Source of the DNA: Iamia majanohamensis
Lineage (GTDB): Bacteria > Actinomycetota > Acidimicrobiia > Acidimicrobiales > Iamiaceae
Length of the DNA stretch: 64,000 nt
NCBI RefSeq assembly: GCF_028532485.1
Contig: NZ_CP116942.1
Location: 3,534,001 to 3,598,000 of the forward strand
Reading direction: 5' to 3'
Shown here: in pieces, positions 41,817 to 50,763 of the stretch
Position numbering within the stretch: the first letter of the stretch is position 1
Layout: every line of letters starts with the position of its first letter
Notes under the pieces: model-generated
The model's input: the letters and a program-made list of their open reading frames with translations, nothing else
Databases searched by the model: none
What the model was told of the DNA's origin: nothing
Program-made: the position numbers and the translations under genes

Positions 41817-43649
41817 TCAGGGGGTGGCGGGGGTGGCGGCCATGAGGGCGGCGGCCTCGTCGATGCGGGCCTCGATGACCGCCAGGCTGGAGGCCCAGAA
41901 GGCCTGGTCGCGGATGTCGATGCCGAAGCGGGCGGCGAGGGGCGCGGCGTCGCCCAGGCCGGTGGCGCCGAGCAGGTCGTCGTAGCCGGCCCGGAAGCGC
42001 TCGGGGTCGCGCCGGTACTCGGCGTAGAGGCCCAGGCCGAACAGGAGGCCGAAGGTGTAGGGCCAGTTGTAGAAGGCCGTGTAGTAGTGCCCCTTCACCG
42101 CCCACATGTGGGTGTGCAGGTGGTCGGGGTCGAGCCCGTCGCCGTAGGCCGCGACCTGGGCCTCGGCCATGAGCTCGGTGAGCCGGGCCGGGCCCACCGC
42201 GCCCCGGCCCCGCTCGGCCGACAGGGCCGTCTCGAACAGGAACCGGCTGTGGATGTCGACCACCACCTGCGCGGCACCCACCAGGTCGGCGTCGAGGATC
42301 GCCAGGCGGGCGCCGGGGTCGTCGCCCGCGGCCCGGAGGCCGGCGTCGACCATCACCGTCTCGCAGAAGATGCTCGCCGTCTCGGCCAGGGCCATGGGCG
42401 TCTGGCGCTGGAGCCAGGGCCGAGGTCCGAGCTGGGTGTTGTGGTAGGCGTGGCCCAGCTCGTGGGCGAGGGTCTGCACGCTGTCGAACGATCCGTCGAA
42501 GCTGAGCAGCACCCGGCTCTCGCCGTCGCGCACGGGCATGCAGAAGGCACCACCGACCTTGCCGGGGCGGGGCTCGGCGTCGATCCAGCCGTCGGCCACT
42601 GCGGTGCGGGCGAGGGCGGCCAGGCCCGGCGAGTAGCCGGCGAAGGCGTCGATCACCGCCCCCACGGCCTCGTCCCAGGTGAACCGGCGGGGCGTGCCCA
42701 TGGGGGCGATGAGGTCCCACCAGGGCAGGCCCCGGTCGCCGTGGCCCAGGGCCGCGGCCTTGGCCCGGTGGTGGCGGGCGAAGGCGGGCAGGGAGTCGAC
42801 CACCGCAGCAGTGAGGGCGTCGACCGCCGCGCGGTCGACGTTGTTGACCGCCAGGGCCGGGGCCAGCGGGTCGTCCCACCCCCGGCGCCGGTCCAGCGCC
42901 AGCATCTCGCCCCGGTGCGAGGACAGGGCCAGGGCGAGGGGCATCTCGACCGTGCGCCAGGCGGCCACCTCGCCGTCGAAGGCGGCCCGTCGGACGGCGC
43001 CGTCGGGGTGGGCGGCCAGGCCCCGGGCCTCGGTGACCGGCATGGTCGTGGCGCCCTCGTCGGGGAGGTCGACGGTGGCGAGGAGGGTGGAGGTCAGCTC
43101 GCCGTGGAGCTTGGCCCACGACCGCCCGCCGGTGAGGGCGAGCTCGGCGGCCAGGTCCTCCTCGGCGTCGGACATCTGGTGGTCGGCCAGCCGGGCGCCC
43201 CGCGCCAGCCAGAAGGCATGGTCGGATGCCACCGGGCCGGAGCGGGCCAGGTCCTCGGCCCCGACGGCCGCGGCCCAGGCCTCCACCCGCTTGAGGACGG
43301 GGCCGACGGCGGCGGTGGCGGCCTGGAACCGGGCCTGGAGGCGGGACGCCTCGGCGTCGCGGGCGTCGGTGGTGACGTGGGCGTGGAGGTAGGCCCCCAC
43401 CAGCCGCATGCGGGCGAGGAGGGCGTTGGTCGCCTCCAGCACCTCCTCCACGGTGGCGGCGTCGTCGTCGGTGAGGGGGCGGGGCGGCCCGCCCCGCACG
43501 TCCCGCGCGTCGCACAGGGCGCGCAGGCGACCGGCCTCGGCCCCCACCTCCTCGACCGCGCCCTGCAGCTCGCGGTCGTCGAGCCCGGAGAAGAAGGTGT
43601 CGAGCCGCCACCGGGGCGGCACGGGGGCGGGGGGAGCAGCGGCGGCCAT
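41817..43649 (-). CDS. M3-family oligoendopeptidase (PepF-like)
   Basis: A 610-residue zinc metallopeptidase. The active site HELGHAYHN (near residue 389) with the downstream Glu in ETASIFCETV and the KGHYYTAFYNWPYTFG block are typical of oligoendopeptidase F. It cleaves short peptides in the cytoplasm; no signal peptide is seen. The ATG at 43649 has no clear ribosome-binding site; instead a perfect 17-bp palindrome abuts it (43650-43666). It is unrelated to the surrounding CoA metabolism. Confidence 0.9.
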   Translation of the reverse strand: MAAAAPPAPVPPRWRLDTFFSGLDDRELQGAVEEVGAEAGRLRALCDARDVRGGPPRPLTDDDAATVEEVLEATNALLARMRLVGAYLHAHVTTDARDAEASRLQARFQAATAAVGPVLKRVEAWAAAVGAEDLARSGPVASDHAFWLARGARLADHQMSDAEEDLAAELALTGGRSWAKLHGELTSTLLATVDLPDEGATTMPVTEARGLAAHPDGAVRRAAFDGEVAAWRTVEMPLALALSSHRGEMLALDRRRGWDDPLAPALAVNNVDRAAVDALTAAVVDSLPAFARHHRAKAAALGHGDRGLPWWDLIAPMGTPRRFTWDEAVGAVIDAFAGYSPGLAALARTAVADGWIDAEPRPGKVGGAFCMPVRDGESRVLLSFDGSFDSVQTLAHELGHAYHNTQLGPRPWLQRQTPMALAETASIFCETVMVDAGLRAAGDDPGARLAILDADLVGAAQVVVDIHSRFLFETALSAERGRGAVGPARLTELMAEAQVAAYGDGLDPDHLHTHMWAVKGHYYTAFYNWPYTFGLLFGLGLYAEYRRDPERFRAGYDDLLGATGLGDAAPLAARFGIDIRDQAFWASSLAVIEARIDEAAALMAATPATP

Positions 43650-43666
43650 GGGGCCAGTCTGGCCCC
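43650..43666 (-). promoter_or_regulatory. Perfect inverted repeat abutting the peptidase start
   Basis: Arms GGGGCCAG and CTGGCCCC around one base lie directly before the ATG of the M3 peptidase. In RNA this would be a tight hairpin with its 3' foot at the start codon; in DNA it could bind a dimer. The rest of 43667-43880 holds only GC-rich sequence and a short direct repeat of GCGTCAGCCGG near 43859. Confidence 0.45.
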
Positions 43667-43880
43667 CGGCCGGGCCCGGTCCGACCCGTCCGGCGACCCC
43701 CCGCACCGGGTCGGGCCGACGGGCGCCGGGCCGGGGCCGCGCTGCGCCCGGGTCACCGCCGTGGTCGTGGGCCCCCACGACCCGAGCACGAGCAGCCGGC
43801 GCGGGGCCGAGAAGGGTCGGAGGGGCCGGGGGCCGGGCGGGCCGTCGCCCCGACGCCGGCGTCAGCCGGTGACCCCCGCG

Positions 43881-45497
43881 TCAGCCGGCGAAGGTGGCCG
43901 GGCCGGTGATGGGGGTGGCGGGCGGCGCCTCGCCGGGGACGCCCTCGCCCTCGGGCGCGCCCTCGTCGATGGGCACGTCGCCTGTGCCGCGGGCGGGCTG
44001 CTCGTAGACGAAGTCCGAGGAGATGGTCCCGTCCTCGACGGTGGCGTCGCTGACCACCTTGTACTCGGCCCGCATGCCCTCGGCGGTGAGGTCGACGACG
44101 GTGTAGCCCCGCTGCCGGGCGTTCACGTACTCGATGTAGGGGATGCCGGCGATGTTGTCCTCGGCGATGCCGACGAACTCCTCGTTGAAGGTCGACGACA
44201 CCGAGGTGCCCACCAGCTCGGTGCCGATGCGCTCGGTCTCGGGGTCGTCCAGGGTGGCGTGCATCCGGGCCACCCCCGCGGCGTGGATGTCGCCGGTGAG
44301 CACGACGGGGTTGGGCCGGGCCTTCAGGATGTCCCACACCCGGTCGCGGTCCTGCGGGTAGCCGTCCCACTGGTCGTTGTTGTAGAGGCCGAGGATCGGG
44401 AGCGGGACGAACACGGTCTGGTTGCCGACGACGTCCCACACCGCGCCCGACCCGTCGATCCCGTCGGCCAGCCACTGCCGCTGGTCGGCGCCGAGCAGGG
44501 TGCGGTCGACCGCGGTGCGCTCGGGGCAGTCGGCCACCGGCAGCTCGCTGCCCGGGCAGGGCTGGGGGTCGCGGTACTGGCGGCCGTCGAGCATGTGGAA
44601 GGTGGCCAGGTCGCCCCACGAGAACCGCCGGTAGATCTTTAGGTCGGGCCCGGCGGGGGCGGTGAGGCGGACGGGCTGGTGCTCGAACCAGGCCCGGTAG
44701 CCGGCCGTGCGCCGGGCGATGACCTGCGACGGCCCGCCCGCCCCGCTGGTGCCGGCGTAGTTGTTGTCGACCTCGTGGTCGTCCCACACCACCACGACCG
44801 GGGCCGCGTGGTGGGCGGCCTGGAGGTCCGCGTCGCCCTTGATGAAGCCGTAGCGGTTGCGGTACTGGTCGAGCGTGAAGCACTCGTAGTCGCCGTGGGA
44901 GCGGACCGGGTCGCTCGGCGTGGCGTTCTCGTACATGTAGTCGCCCAGGTGGAGCCAGAGGTCGCAGCCCTCGCCGGCCAGGCCCCGTAGCGCGGTGTAG
45001 TAGCCGTCGACGTAGTCCTGGCAGGACACGAAGCCGAAGCGCAGCGGCGACGTGCCGGACGCGGGCAGTGTGCGGCCCCGCCCCACCGGGCTGGCGAAGC
45101 CGTCGGCGGTGAAGCGGACCCACCACTCGGCATCCGGGTCGAGGCCGTCGAGGTCGACGTGGACGGTGTGGGCCAGGTCGGCCAGGGCGGTGACCTCCCC
45201 GGAGCGGACGACCTGCCCGAAGCCGCTGTCGGAGGCCACCTCGTAGGTGACGACCACCGGGTCCGGGCCGACGCCGCCGCCGTTGGTCGGGTCCGGCGCG
45301 AGCCGGGTCCAGGCCACGAACCCCGATGCGGTGGGGTCGCCCGTGGCCACCCCCAGGGTGAAGGGGTCGTCGACCAGGCGGGCCTGCTGGCGGGGCAGCG
45401 GGAGGGGCATCCCTGCGCTGCGCAGCCGGAGGGCCGCGACCGCAGCGGCGGCCCCGACGATGAGCGAGCGACGTCCGATCGGTTCCACGACGCTCAT
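43881..45497 (-). CDS. PhoD-like alkaline phosphatase/phosphodiesterase, Tat-exported
   Basis: A 538-residue protein. The N-terminus has a twin-arginine signal (IGRRSLIVGAAAAVAAL), so it should be exported folded. The PhoD N-terminal domain follows (FTLGVATGDPTASGFVAWTRLAP), then the metallophosphatase core: CQDYVDGYY, HLGDYMYEN, WDDHEVDNN and TGDIHAAGVARM. It releases phosphate from phosphate esters or diesters outside the membrane. The C-terminal 30 residues are Gly/Pro/Glu-rich. It is divergent from the DUF3152 gene at 45517, with only 19 bp between starts. Confidence 0.9.
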   Translation of the reverse strand: MSVVEPIGRRSLIVGAAAAVAALRLRSAGMPLPLPRQQARLVDDPFTLGVATGDPTASGFVAWTRLAPDPTNGGGVGPDPVVVTYEVASDSGFGQVVRSGEVTALADLAHTVHVDLDGLDPDAEWWVRFTADGFASPVGRGRTLPASGTSPLRFGFVSCQDYVDGYYTALRGLAGEGCDLWLHLGDYMYENATPSDPVRSHGDYECFTLDQYRNRYGFIKGDADLQAAHHAAPVVVVWDDHEVDNNYAGTSGAGGPSQVIARRTAGYRAWFEHQPVRLTAPAGPDLKIYRRFSWGDLATFHMLDGRQYRDPQPCPGSELPVADCPERTAVDRTLLGADQRQWLADGIDGSGAVWDVVGNQTVFVPLPILGLYNNDQWDGYPQDRDRVWDILKARPNPVVLTGDIHAAGVARMHATLDDPETERIGTELVGTSVSSTFNEEFVGIAEDNIAGIPYIEYVNARQRGYTVVDLTAEGMRAEYKVVSDATVEDGTISSDFVYEQPARGTGDVPIDEGAPEGEGVPGEAPPATPITGPATFAG

Positions 45498-45516
45498 CGT
45501 GGCACGCTGGTCCCCG

Positions 45517-46248
45517 ATGCGTCGCCCGTCCCCGGACCAGGCCGCACGTCGTCGCGCCCTGGCCGCGGTGGCGGGTGCGGCGTTGCTGCTGGTCGTCGTG
45601 GTGCTCGTGGTCGGACGGGGCGGCGGCGACGAGGAGGCGACGTCGGAGGCCCCGCCGACCACCCCGCCCGCCACCACCCGGCCGACCTCCACCGAGCCCC
45701 CGCCCCCGTCGACCACCACCCCGACGGGGCGGTTCCTGCCGTCGCTGGGCGACGGCGCCGTCGTCGGCGAGGGACCCCTGCGCACCTACCGGGTCGAGGT
45801 GGAGGAGGGCACCGCCGTCGACCCCGAGGTCTTCGCCGACGAGGTGGAGATGATCCTGTCGAGCCAGTGGGGCTGGACCGCGGCCGACGGCATCTCGCTC
45901 CAGCGGGCCGCCGAGGGCGTCGACATCGTGGTCACCCTGGCGACGCCGCCCACGGTGGACATGCTCTGCTACCCGCTCCAGACCCAGGGCCGGGTGTCCT
46001 GCGCCCAGGAGCAGCGGGCCATCATCAACCTCGACCGCTGGCTCCTCGGCGCCGAGCCGTCGGGGCTCGACCTGGCCGCCTACCGCCGCTACCTGATCAG
46101 CCACGAGGTGGGCCACACCCTCGGCCACTCCCACGTCGAGTGCCCGGCACCGGGCGAGCCCGCCCCGGTGATGATGCAGCAGACCCACGGCATCGGCGAG
46201 TGCTCCCCCAACCCCTGGCCGGTCCCCCCGGAGACCGTCGGCGGCTGA
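45517..46248 (+). CDS. DUF3152 protein, membrane-anchored putative metalloprotease
   Basis: A 243-residue protein: a cytoplasmic Arg-rich start, one transmembrane helix (residues about 13-31), a Thr/Pro-rich extracellular linker and a C-terminal DUF3152 domain. The domain carries the zinc-protease motif HEVGHTLGHSH (near residue 206), of the HExxHxxGxxH metzincin kind. DUF3152 proteins are widespread in actinobacteria; substrate unknown. GTG/ATG alternatives exist, but ATG 45517 gives the simplest signal anchor. Confidence 0.85.
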   Translation: MRRPSPDQAARRRALAAVAGAALLLVVVVLVVGRGGGDEEATSEAPPTTPPATTRPTSTEPPPPSTTTPTGRFLPSLGDGAVVGEGPLRTYRVEVEEGTAVDPEVFADEVEMILSSQWGWTAADGISLQRAAEGVDIVVTLATPPTVDMLCYPLQTQGRVSCAQEQRAIINLDRWLLGAEPSGLDLAAYRRYLISHEVGHTLGHSHVECPAPGEPAPVMMQQTHGIGECSPNPWPVPPETVGG

Positions 46249-46337
46249 CAGGCGTCACCACGTGTCGGATGCCCGGGGCCGCGAGCGGGTCTGGGAGGAT
46301 GGGGACGTCGACGGACACGCGGAGGAGGGCGCCGCCG

Positions 46338-47213
46338 ATGGCCCGCTACCCACATCCCATCCCCTTCGGCTGGTTCCAGGTGTGCTGGCCCGACGACGTG
46401 CCCGAGGGCGGCGCCTACCGCACGCGCAACCTGGGCACCACCCTCACCGTCCGCCGCACCGACGGCGCCCTCGGCGTCACCGACGCCGACGGCCGCTCCT
46501 GGCCGACCCTCGTCCGGAACGGCCTCGTCATGATGTGGTGGCACCCGCGCCGGGCCGAGCCGTCCTACGACGTCCCCCACCTGCCCGAGTTCGACGACCA
46601 CCCCGACTTCAGCACCCCCATCCGTCGCCACCACCCCCGGATCCGGGCCCTGTGGCAGGAGCTCGGGGAGACCGCGGTCGACGTGGCCCACGTGCAGGCC
46701 CACCTGATCGAGTTCGGGCTCGGCATGGACGAGAGCGGGGAGGTGGCGACCGGCGTCGGGCGGGGGCGGGCCCCCGAGGTGGTCGACAGCAGCTGGGAGG
46801 GGCCCCACGGGTGGATGCGCCTGGCCCAGCCCTTCCCCACCCCCCAGGGGCCGGTGCCCGGCCACGTGGACACCGACTCCTACGGGCCGGGGCTCTCGAT
46901 CACCTGGTTCACCGGGCTGCTCGACACCGGCCTGCTCGGGTGCAACATCCCGATCGACGAGGAGACGACCGAGATCCGGTTCACCTACGTGGTGCGGACG
47001 GCCGGCGAGCGCGAGGTGTCGGACTCCCTGGCCCAGGCCTTCGTGGGCGAGATCGACCGCCTGGCCGTCGACGACCTCGAGATCTGGGAGCACAAGGCCT
47101 ACCTGACCCGCCCCGCGCTCACCGTCGGGGACGGGCCGATCATGGCGTTCCGGCGGTGGGCCGAGCAGTTCTACGTGGAACCGCCCGCCGCCTCCGCCCG
47201 ACGCTCCGCCTGA
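46338..47213 (+). CDS. KshA-like oxygenase protein lacking the Rieske centre
   Basis: A 291-residue protein whose C-terminal two thirds resemble 3-ketosteroid 9-alpha-hydroxylase KshA. It has the ligand region DVAHVQAHL (D115, H118, H122), the DDLEIWEHK segment with D246, and FRRWAEQFYV at 271-280, matching KshA DMAH, DVEIWKHK and RRWYEEFYV. The N-terminal part jumps from a Rieske-like start (TLTVRRTDGALGVTDADG) directly to RNGLVMMWWHP; the CxH and CxxH cluster motifs, about 63 residues, are missing. KshA has H-x4-H; here H-x3-H is seen. ATG is preceded by GGAGGAGGG. Function unknown; it may be a steroid-binding relic or a changed enzyme. Confidence 0.75.
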   Translation: MARYPHPIPFGWFQVCWPDDVPEGGAYRTRNLGTTLTVRRTDGALGVTDADGRSWPTLVRNGLVMMWWHPRRAEPSYDVPHLPEFDDHPDFSTPIRRHHPRIRALWQELGETAVDVAHVQAHLIEFGLGMDESGEVATGVGRGRAPEVVDSSWEGPHGWMRLAQPFPTPQGPVPGHVDTDSYGPGLSITWFTGLLDTGLLGCNIPIDEETTEIRFTYVVRTAGEREVSDSLAQAFVGEIDRLAVDDLEIWEHKAYLTRPALTVGDGPIMAFRRWAEQFYVEPPAASARRSA

Positions 47214-47264
47214 GGGCCGTCCCGCCGACCCGCGCCGACCCCGCCCCTCCGGGTGGGTCCCCTC

Positions 47265-47280
47265 CTAGAACGCGTTCTAG
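47265..47280. promoter_or_regulatory. KstR-like operator (FadE34-like gene)
   Basis: CTAGAACGCGTTCTAG is a perfect 16-bp palindrome matching TnnAACnnGTTnnA exactly. It ends 9 bp before the GTG at 47290, which leaves no room for a normal leader with a ribosome-binding site. Confidence 0.8.
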
Positions 47281-47289
47281 CATCGGGGC

Positions 47290-49518
47290 GTGGACCTCAC
47301 GCTGACCGACGAGCAGGAGATGATCCGCGACGGCGCGGCCCGGCTCCTGGCCAAGCTGTCCGGACCGGAGCAGGTGCGGGCGGCCGAGGCCACCGGCTTC
47401 GACCCGGACCTCTGGGACGCGCTCGTCGCCATGGGCATCCCGGCCATGACCCTCCCCGAGGAGGTCGGGGGCGGCGGCTCGACCCTCGCCGACCTCGGCG
47501 TCGCCGTCGAGGAGTGCGGTGCGGCGCTGGCCACGGTCCCCGTGGTCGAGGTCGCCGTCGCCGGCCGGGCCCTCGCCTCCCTCGGCGGCACCGAGCGGGC
47601 GGCCGAGGTCGCCTCGGGCACGGTGGTGACCACCTCCCCCCGCCCCGCCGTCGACGGGCGGGCGACCCTGGTGCCCGGCGCCGGCTCCGCCACGCAGGTG
47701 CTGGTGCGGCGGGGCGACGAACTCGTGCTCGCCTCCGGGGGCGGCGACGTCGTGCGCACGCTGGCCGGCCTGGGCGCCGCCGACGTGGCCCTCGACGACG
47801 CCGAGGTGCTCGCCTCCGGCGACGCCGCGCGCGTCGCTGCGGAGCGGGCCGCCGACGAGTGGCGCGCCCTCACCGCGGCCTGGTTGGTGGGCCTGGCCCA
47901 GCGGGCCCTCGACATCGGCATCGCCTACGCCACCGAGCGCCACCAGTTCGGCGTCCCCATCGGCTCGTTCCAGAGCCTCCAGCACCGCCTGGCCGACCTG
48001 GCCACCGAGGTCGAGGGAGCCCGCCTGGTGGCCCGCAAGGCCCTGTGGGCCCTCGACGGGGCCGAGCCCGAGGCGGCCGCCTACCCGGCCATGGCCTTCG
48101 CCCTGGCCTCCGACGTCGCCCAGCGCACCGCCTCGGCCTCGCTCCACGTCCACGGCGGCTACGGGTTCATGGAGGAGTACGACATCCAGCTGCACTTCCG
48201 CCGGGCCAAGGCCGCCCGCCTCCTGGCCGGCGACCCCCGTGACGGCCTCCTGGAGGTGGCCGACCGCTGCTTCGGCCCCGTCGGCGCGCCTCTCGCCCGC
48301 GACGAGTCCGTGGTGCTCGGTCCCGTGGCCCCGTCCCGCCGCCCGGACCGGGCTCGGCGCGACGGCCTCGAGTTCCGCCTGCCCGAGCCGGTCGAGGCGT
48401 TCCGGGCCGAGGCGCGGGACTTCCTCTCCCGCCACGTCACCGACGAGGTGATCGAGACCGCCCACCGCACCGGCACCGTGCACGACTGGGGACTGCACCG
48501 GGCCATGGCCGCCGAGGGCTGGATCTCCGCGGGCTGGCCGGCGGAGTGGGGCGGCCAGGGCCGCTCCTCGCTCGAGATGAACGCCCTCACCGAGGAGATG
48601 TACCTCTCCGGCGCGCCGGTCGACGGCCTCGGGGTCGCCACCCTCGTGGCCCACACCCTGCTGCACGAGGGGACCGACTGGCAGAAGGGCGAGATCATCC
48701 CCAAGGTGCTGTCCGGCGAGGTGATGATCTGCCTCGGCTACAGCGAGCCCGACGCCGGCTCCGACGTGGCCGCCTGCGCCACCAAGGCGGTGCGCGACGG
48801 CGACGAGTGGGTCGTCAACGGCCAGAAGATGTTCACCACGCTCGCCCACGAGAGCCAGTACGTCTTCCTCCTCGCCCGCACCAACACCGAGGTGGCCAAG
48901 CACAAGGGCCTCACCATGTTCGTGGTGCCGATGGACCAGGCCGGCATCAGCGTGACCCCCGTGCACACCATGGGTGGCGAGCGCACCAACATCACCTGGT
49001 ACGACGACGTGCGCGTGCCCGACCGCTACCGGGTCGGCGAGGTCGACGGCGGGTGGAAGGTCATGATGACGGCCCTGGTCTTCGAGCGGAACTCGGCCTG
49101 GTACGGCGAGGCCGTGCGGCTCCTCGACCACGGGCTCACCTGGGCCCGCGAGAGCGGCCGCATCGACGAGCCCTCCGTGCGCGAGCGCCTGGCCCGGGCC
49201 GCCATCGGCAACGAGGTGGCCAACCTGCTGGGCTGGAAGGCGGCCTGGCTCGCCTCCTCCGGCGGCCTGCCCGGCGTCGAGGGCACCATGGCCAAGCTGT
49301 TCACGACCGAGCACTACCAGCGGTCCGCCGACGACCTGCTCGACGTCCTCGGGGCCGAGGGCCTCCGCCGCCACGGCGAGGAGGGCGCCCCCGCCGACGG
49401 CTGGATCGAGGCGACCTTCCGCCACTGCCAGGTGACCACGATCTACGGCGGCACCTCCGAGGTGTGCCGCGGCGTCATCGCCGAGCGCGGCCTCGGCCTC
49501 CCCCGCGGGCGGGCCTGA
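47290..49518 (+). CDS. Double acyl-CoA dehydrogenase, FadE34-like
   Basis: A 742-residue protein made of two acyl-CoA dehydrogenase modules. Residues about 1-330 are the short FadE27-like type (TERHQFGVPIGSFQSLQHRLAD, HVHGGYGFMEEYDI). After a linker rich in Arg and Pro, residues about 370-742 are FadE26-like (LGYSEPDAGSDVAAC, WVVNGQKMFTT, IYGGTSEVCRGVIAERGLGLP). M. tuberculosis FadE34 (ChsE3) is such a natural fusion and acts on a steroid side-chain CoA. The open frame is continuous and both halves look complete, so this is not a sequencing artefact. A perfect KstR-like box lies 9 bp before the GTG. Confidence 0.88.
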   Translation: MDLTLTDEQEMIRDGAARLLAKLSGPEQVRAAEATGFDPDLWDALVAMGIPAMTLPEEVGGGGSTLADLGVAVEECGAALATVPVVEVAVAGRALASLGGTERAAEVASGTVVTTSPRPAVDGRATLVPGAGSATQVLVRRGDELVLASGGGDVVRTLAGLGAADVALDDAEVLASGDAARVAAERAADEWRALTAAWLVGLAQRALDIGIAYATERHQFGVPIGSFQSLQHRLADLATEVEGARLVARKALWALDGAEPEAAAYPAMAFALASDVAQRTASASLHVHGGYGFMEEYDIQLHFRRAKAARLLAGDPRDGLLEVADRCFGPVGAPLARDESVVLGPVAPSRRPDRARRDGLEFRLPEPVEAFRAEARDFLSRHVTDEVIETAHRTGTVHDWGLHRAMAAEGWISAGWPAEWGGQGRSSLEMNALTEEMYLSGAPVDGLGVATLVAHTLLHEGTDWQKGEIIPKVLSGEVMICLGYSEPDAGSDVAACATKAVRDGDEWVVNGQKMFTTLAHESQYVFLLARTNTEVAKHKGLTMFVVPMDQAGISVTPVHTMGGERTNITWYDDVRVPDRYRVGEVDGGWKVMMTALVFERNSAWYGEAVRLLDHGLTWARESGRIDEPSVRERLARAAIGNEVANLLGWKAAWLASSGGLPGVEGTMAKLFTTEHYQRSADDLLDVLGAEGLRRHGEEGAPADGWIEATFRHCQVTTIYGGTSEVCRGVIAERGLGLPRGRA

Positions 49519-49590
49519 GCCGACCGGGCCACCGCCGCCCGCCCCCGCGGGTCCCTGCTGCGACGCCGGACGGCACGCGACGATGGGCAG

Positions 49591-50763
49591 GTGAGCGACG
49601 CACCCGCCGGGGACCCCCTCGTGCGGCGGGTGCTCGCGATCGCCCCCGAGGCCGACCGCACCGGGAGCACGCCCTGGATCCGCGACGTGCTGGCCTGGGC
49701 CCGACAGGAGCGGGGGGTCGAGGTGGAGGCGGTCGTGTGCCGGGACGGCCCGCTGGTCGACGACCTCCGGGCCCTCGGCCCCGTCCGGGTGGCCCCGACA
49801 TCGGTGGCCACCACCTCGTCGGTGGCCCACGCCCTGCGCCGCCCCGGGTGGGCCCACGTCGTCGAGGACCGGTGGTTGGCACGGGCGCTGGCCGCGGCCG
49901 GGCCCGCCGACGTCGTCCTGGCCGGGTCGCCGACGGTGGCGGCGGCCCTGCGCCGCCACGGCGACCGCGCCGGCCCCGTCGTCGCCCACGTCGACGGCTG
50001 TGGGGTCGGTGCGGCCACGCCTCCCGGGGCGCTCGACGCCGCCTGCCTCGTCGTGGCCGCCACGACCGGGGCCGCGGAGTGGGTCGCTCGCCCCCCGTCC
50101 CGGGGCGGGCTGGGCGTGTCGCGGGACCGCCTCCGCCTCCACCCGGGACCCATCGCCCCGCCCTCCCGCCACGCCCGGCCGGAGGCCGACGACCGCGCCC
50201 TCGTGGTCGGGTGCGGGCCGGTGGGGTGGAGGGCCGGCACCGACCTGTTCGTGGCCGTGGCCGCCCTCGTCGGCCCCTCCGTGGCCGGGCGGGCGGTGCG
50301 CTTCACGTGGATCGGCGGGACCGACGACGACGGCTCCGGGCGCGACGCCTCCGACGACGTCGGCCTGCGGGGCCTCGGCGACGTCGTCCGGCTGTCCGGC
50401 GACCAGGCCGACCGAGCCGACCGGCTGGCGGCGGCGGACGTGCTCCTGGTCACCGAGCGCGACCACTCCTACCCGATCGCGGCGGTGGAGGCGGCCCTCG
50501 CCGGCACCCCGGTGCTCGGGTTCCGCCCGGGCACGGCCCTCCTCGAGGCCGCCGGCCGCGAGGACCTCCGGGTCGACCGCCTGGATGTCGACCGGCTCGC
50601 CCAGCAGGTGGTCGACCTCCTGACCGCGCCGGACCGGGGCCGGCTGCTCGCCGGCGACCTGGCCCGGGCCGCGGCCGATGCCAGCACCCCGCTCGCCGCC
50701 ACCGCCCTCTGGGCCGACATCGAGCGCGCCGTGGCCGAGGCGCGCCCAGGGGCCGGGGCGTGA
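49591..50763 (+). CDS. Glycosyltransferase, GT-B fold (GT4-like)
   Basis: A 390-residue cytoplasmic protein with two Rossmann-like halves. The C-terminal half shows a GT4 pattern (LVVGCGPVGWRAGTDLFVAVAAL, FTWIGGTDDDG, LLVTERDHSYPIAAVEAALAGTPVLGF), but the E-x7-E motif is degenerate. The start is GTG. The next gene, a second glycosyltransferase, overlaps its stop, so the pair probably works on the same glycan. Sugar donor and acceptor are not evident. No other glycan genes are nearby. Confidence 0.7.
   Translation: MSDAPAGDPLVRRVLAIAPEADRTGSTPWIRDVLAWARQERGVEVEAVVCRDGPLVDDLRALGPVRVAPTSVATTSSVAHALRRPGWAHVVEDRWLARALAAAGPADVVLAGSPTVAAALRRHGDRAGPVVAHVDGCGVGAATPPGALDAACLVVAATTGAAEWVARPPSRGGLGVSRDRLRLHPGPIAPPSRHARPEADDRALVVGCGPVGWRAGTDLFVAVAALVGPSVAGRAVRFTWIGGTDDDGSGRDASDDVGLRGLGDVVRLSGDQADRADRLAAADVLLVTERDHSYPIAAVEAALAGTPVLGFRPGTALLEAAGREDLRVDRLDVDRLAQQVVDLLTAPDRGRLLAGDLARAAADASTPLAATALWADIERAVAEARPGAGA

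Noticed and set aside
47290-49518. Double dehydrogenase as a frameshift or assembly artefact
   Set aside because: Both modules are complete, the linker is in frame, and natural FadE34-type fusions are known.
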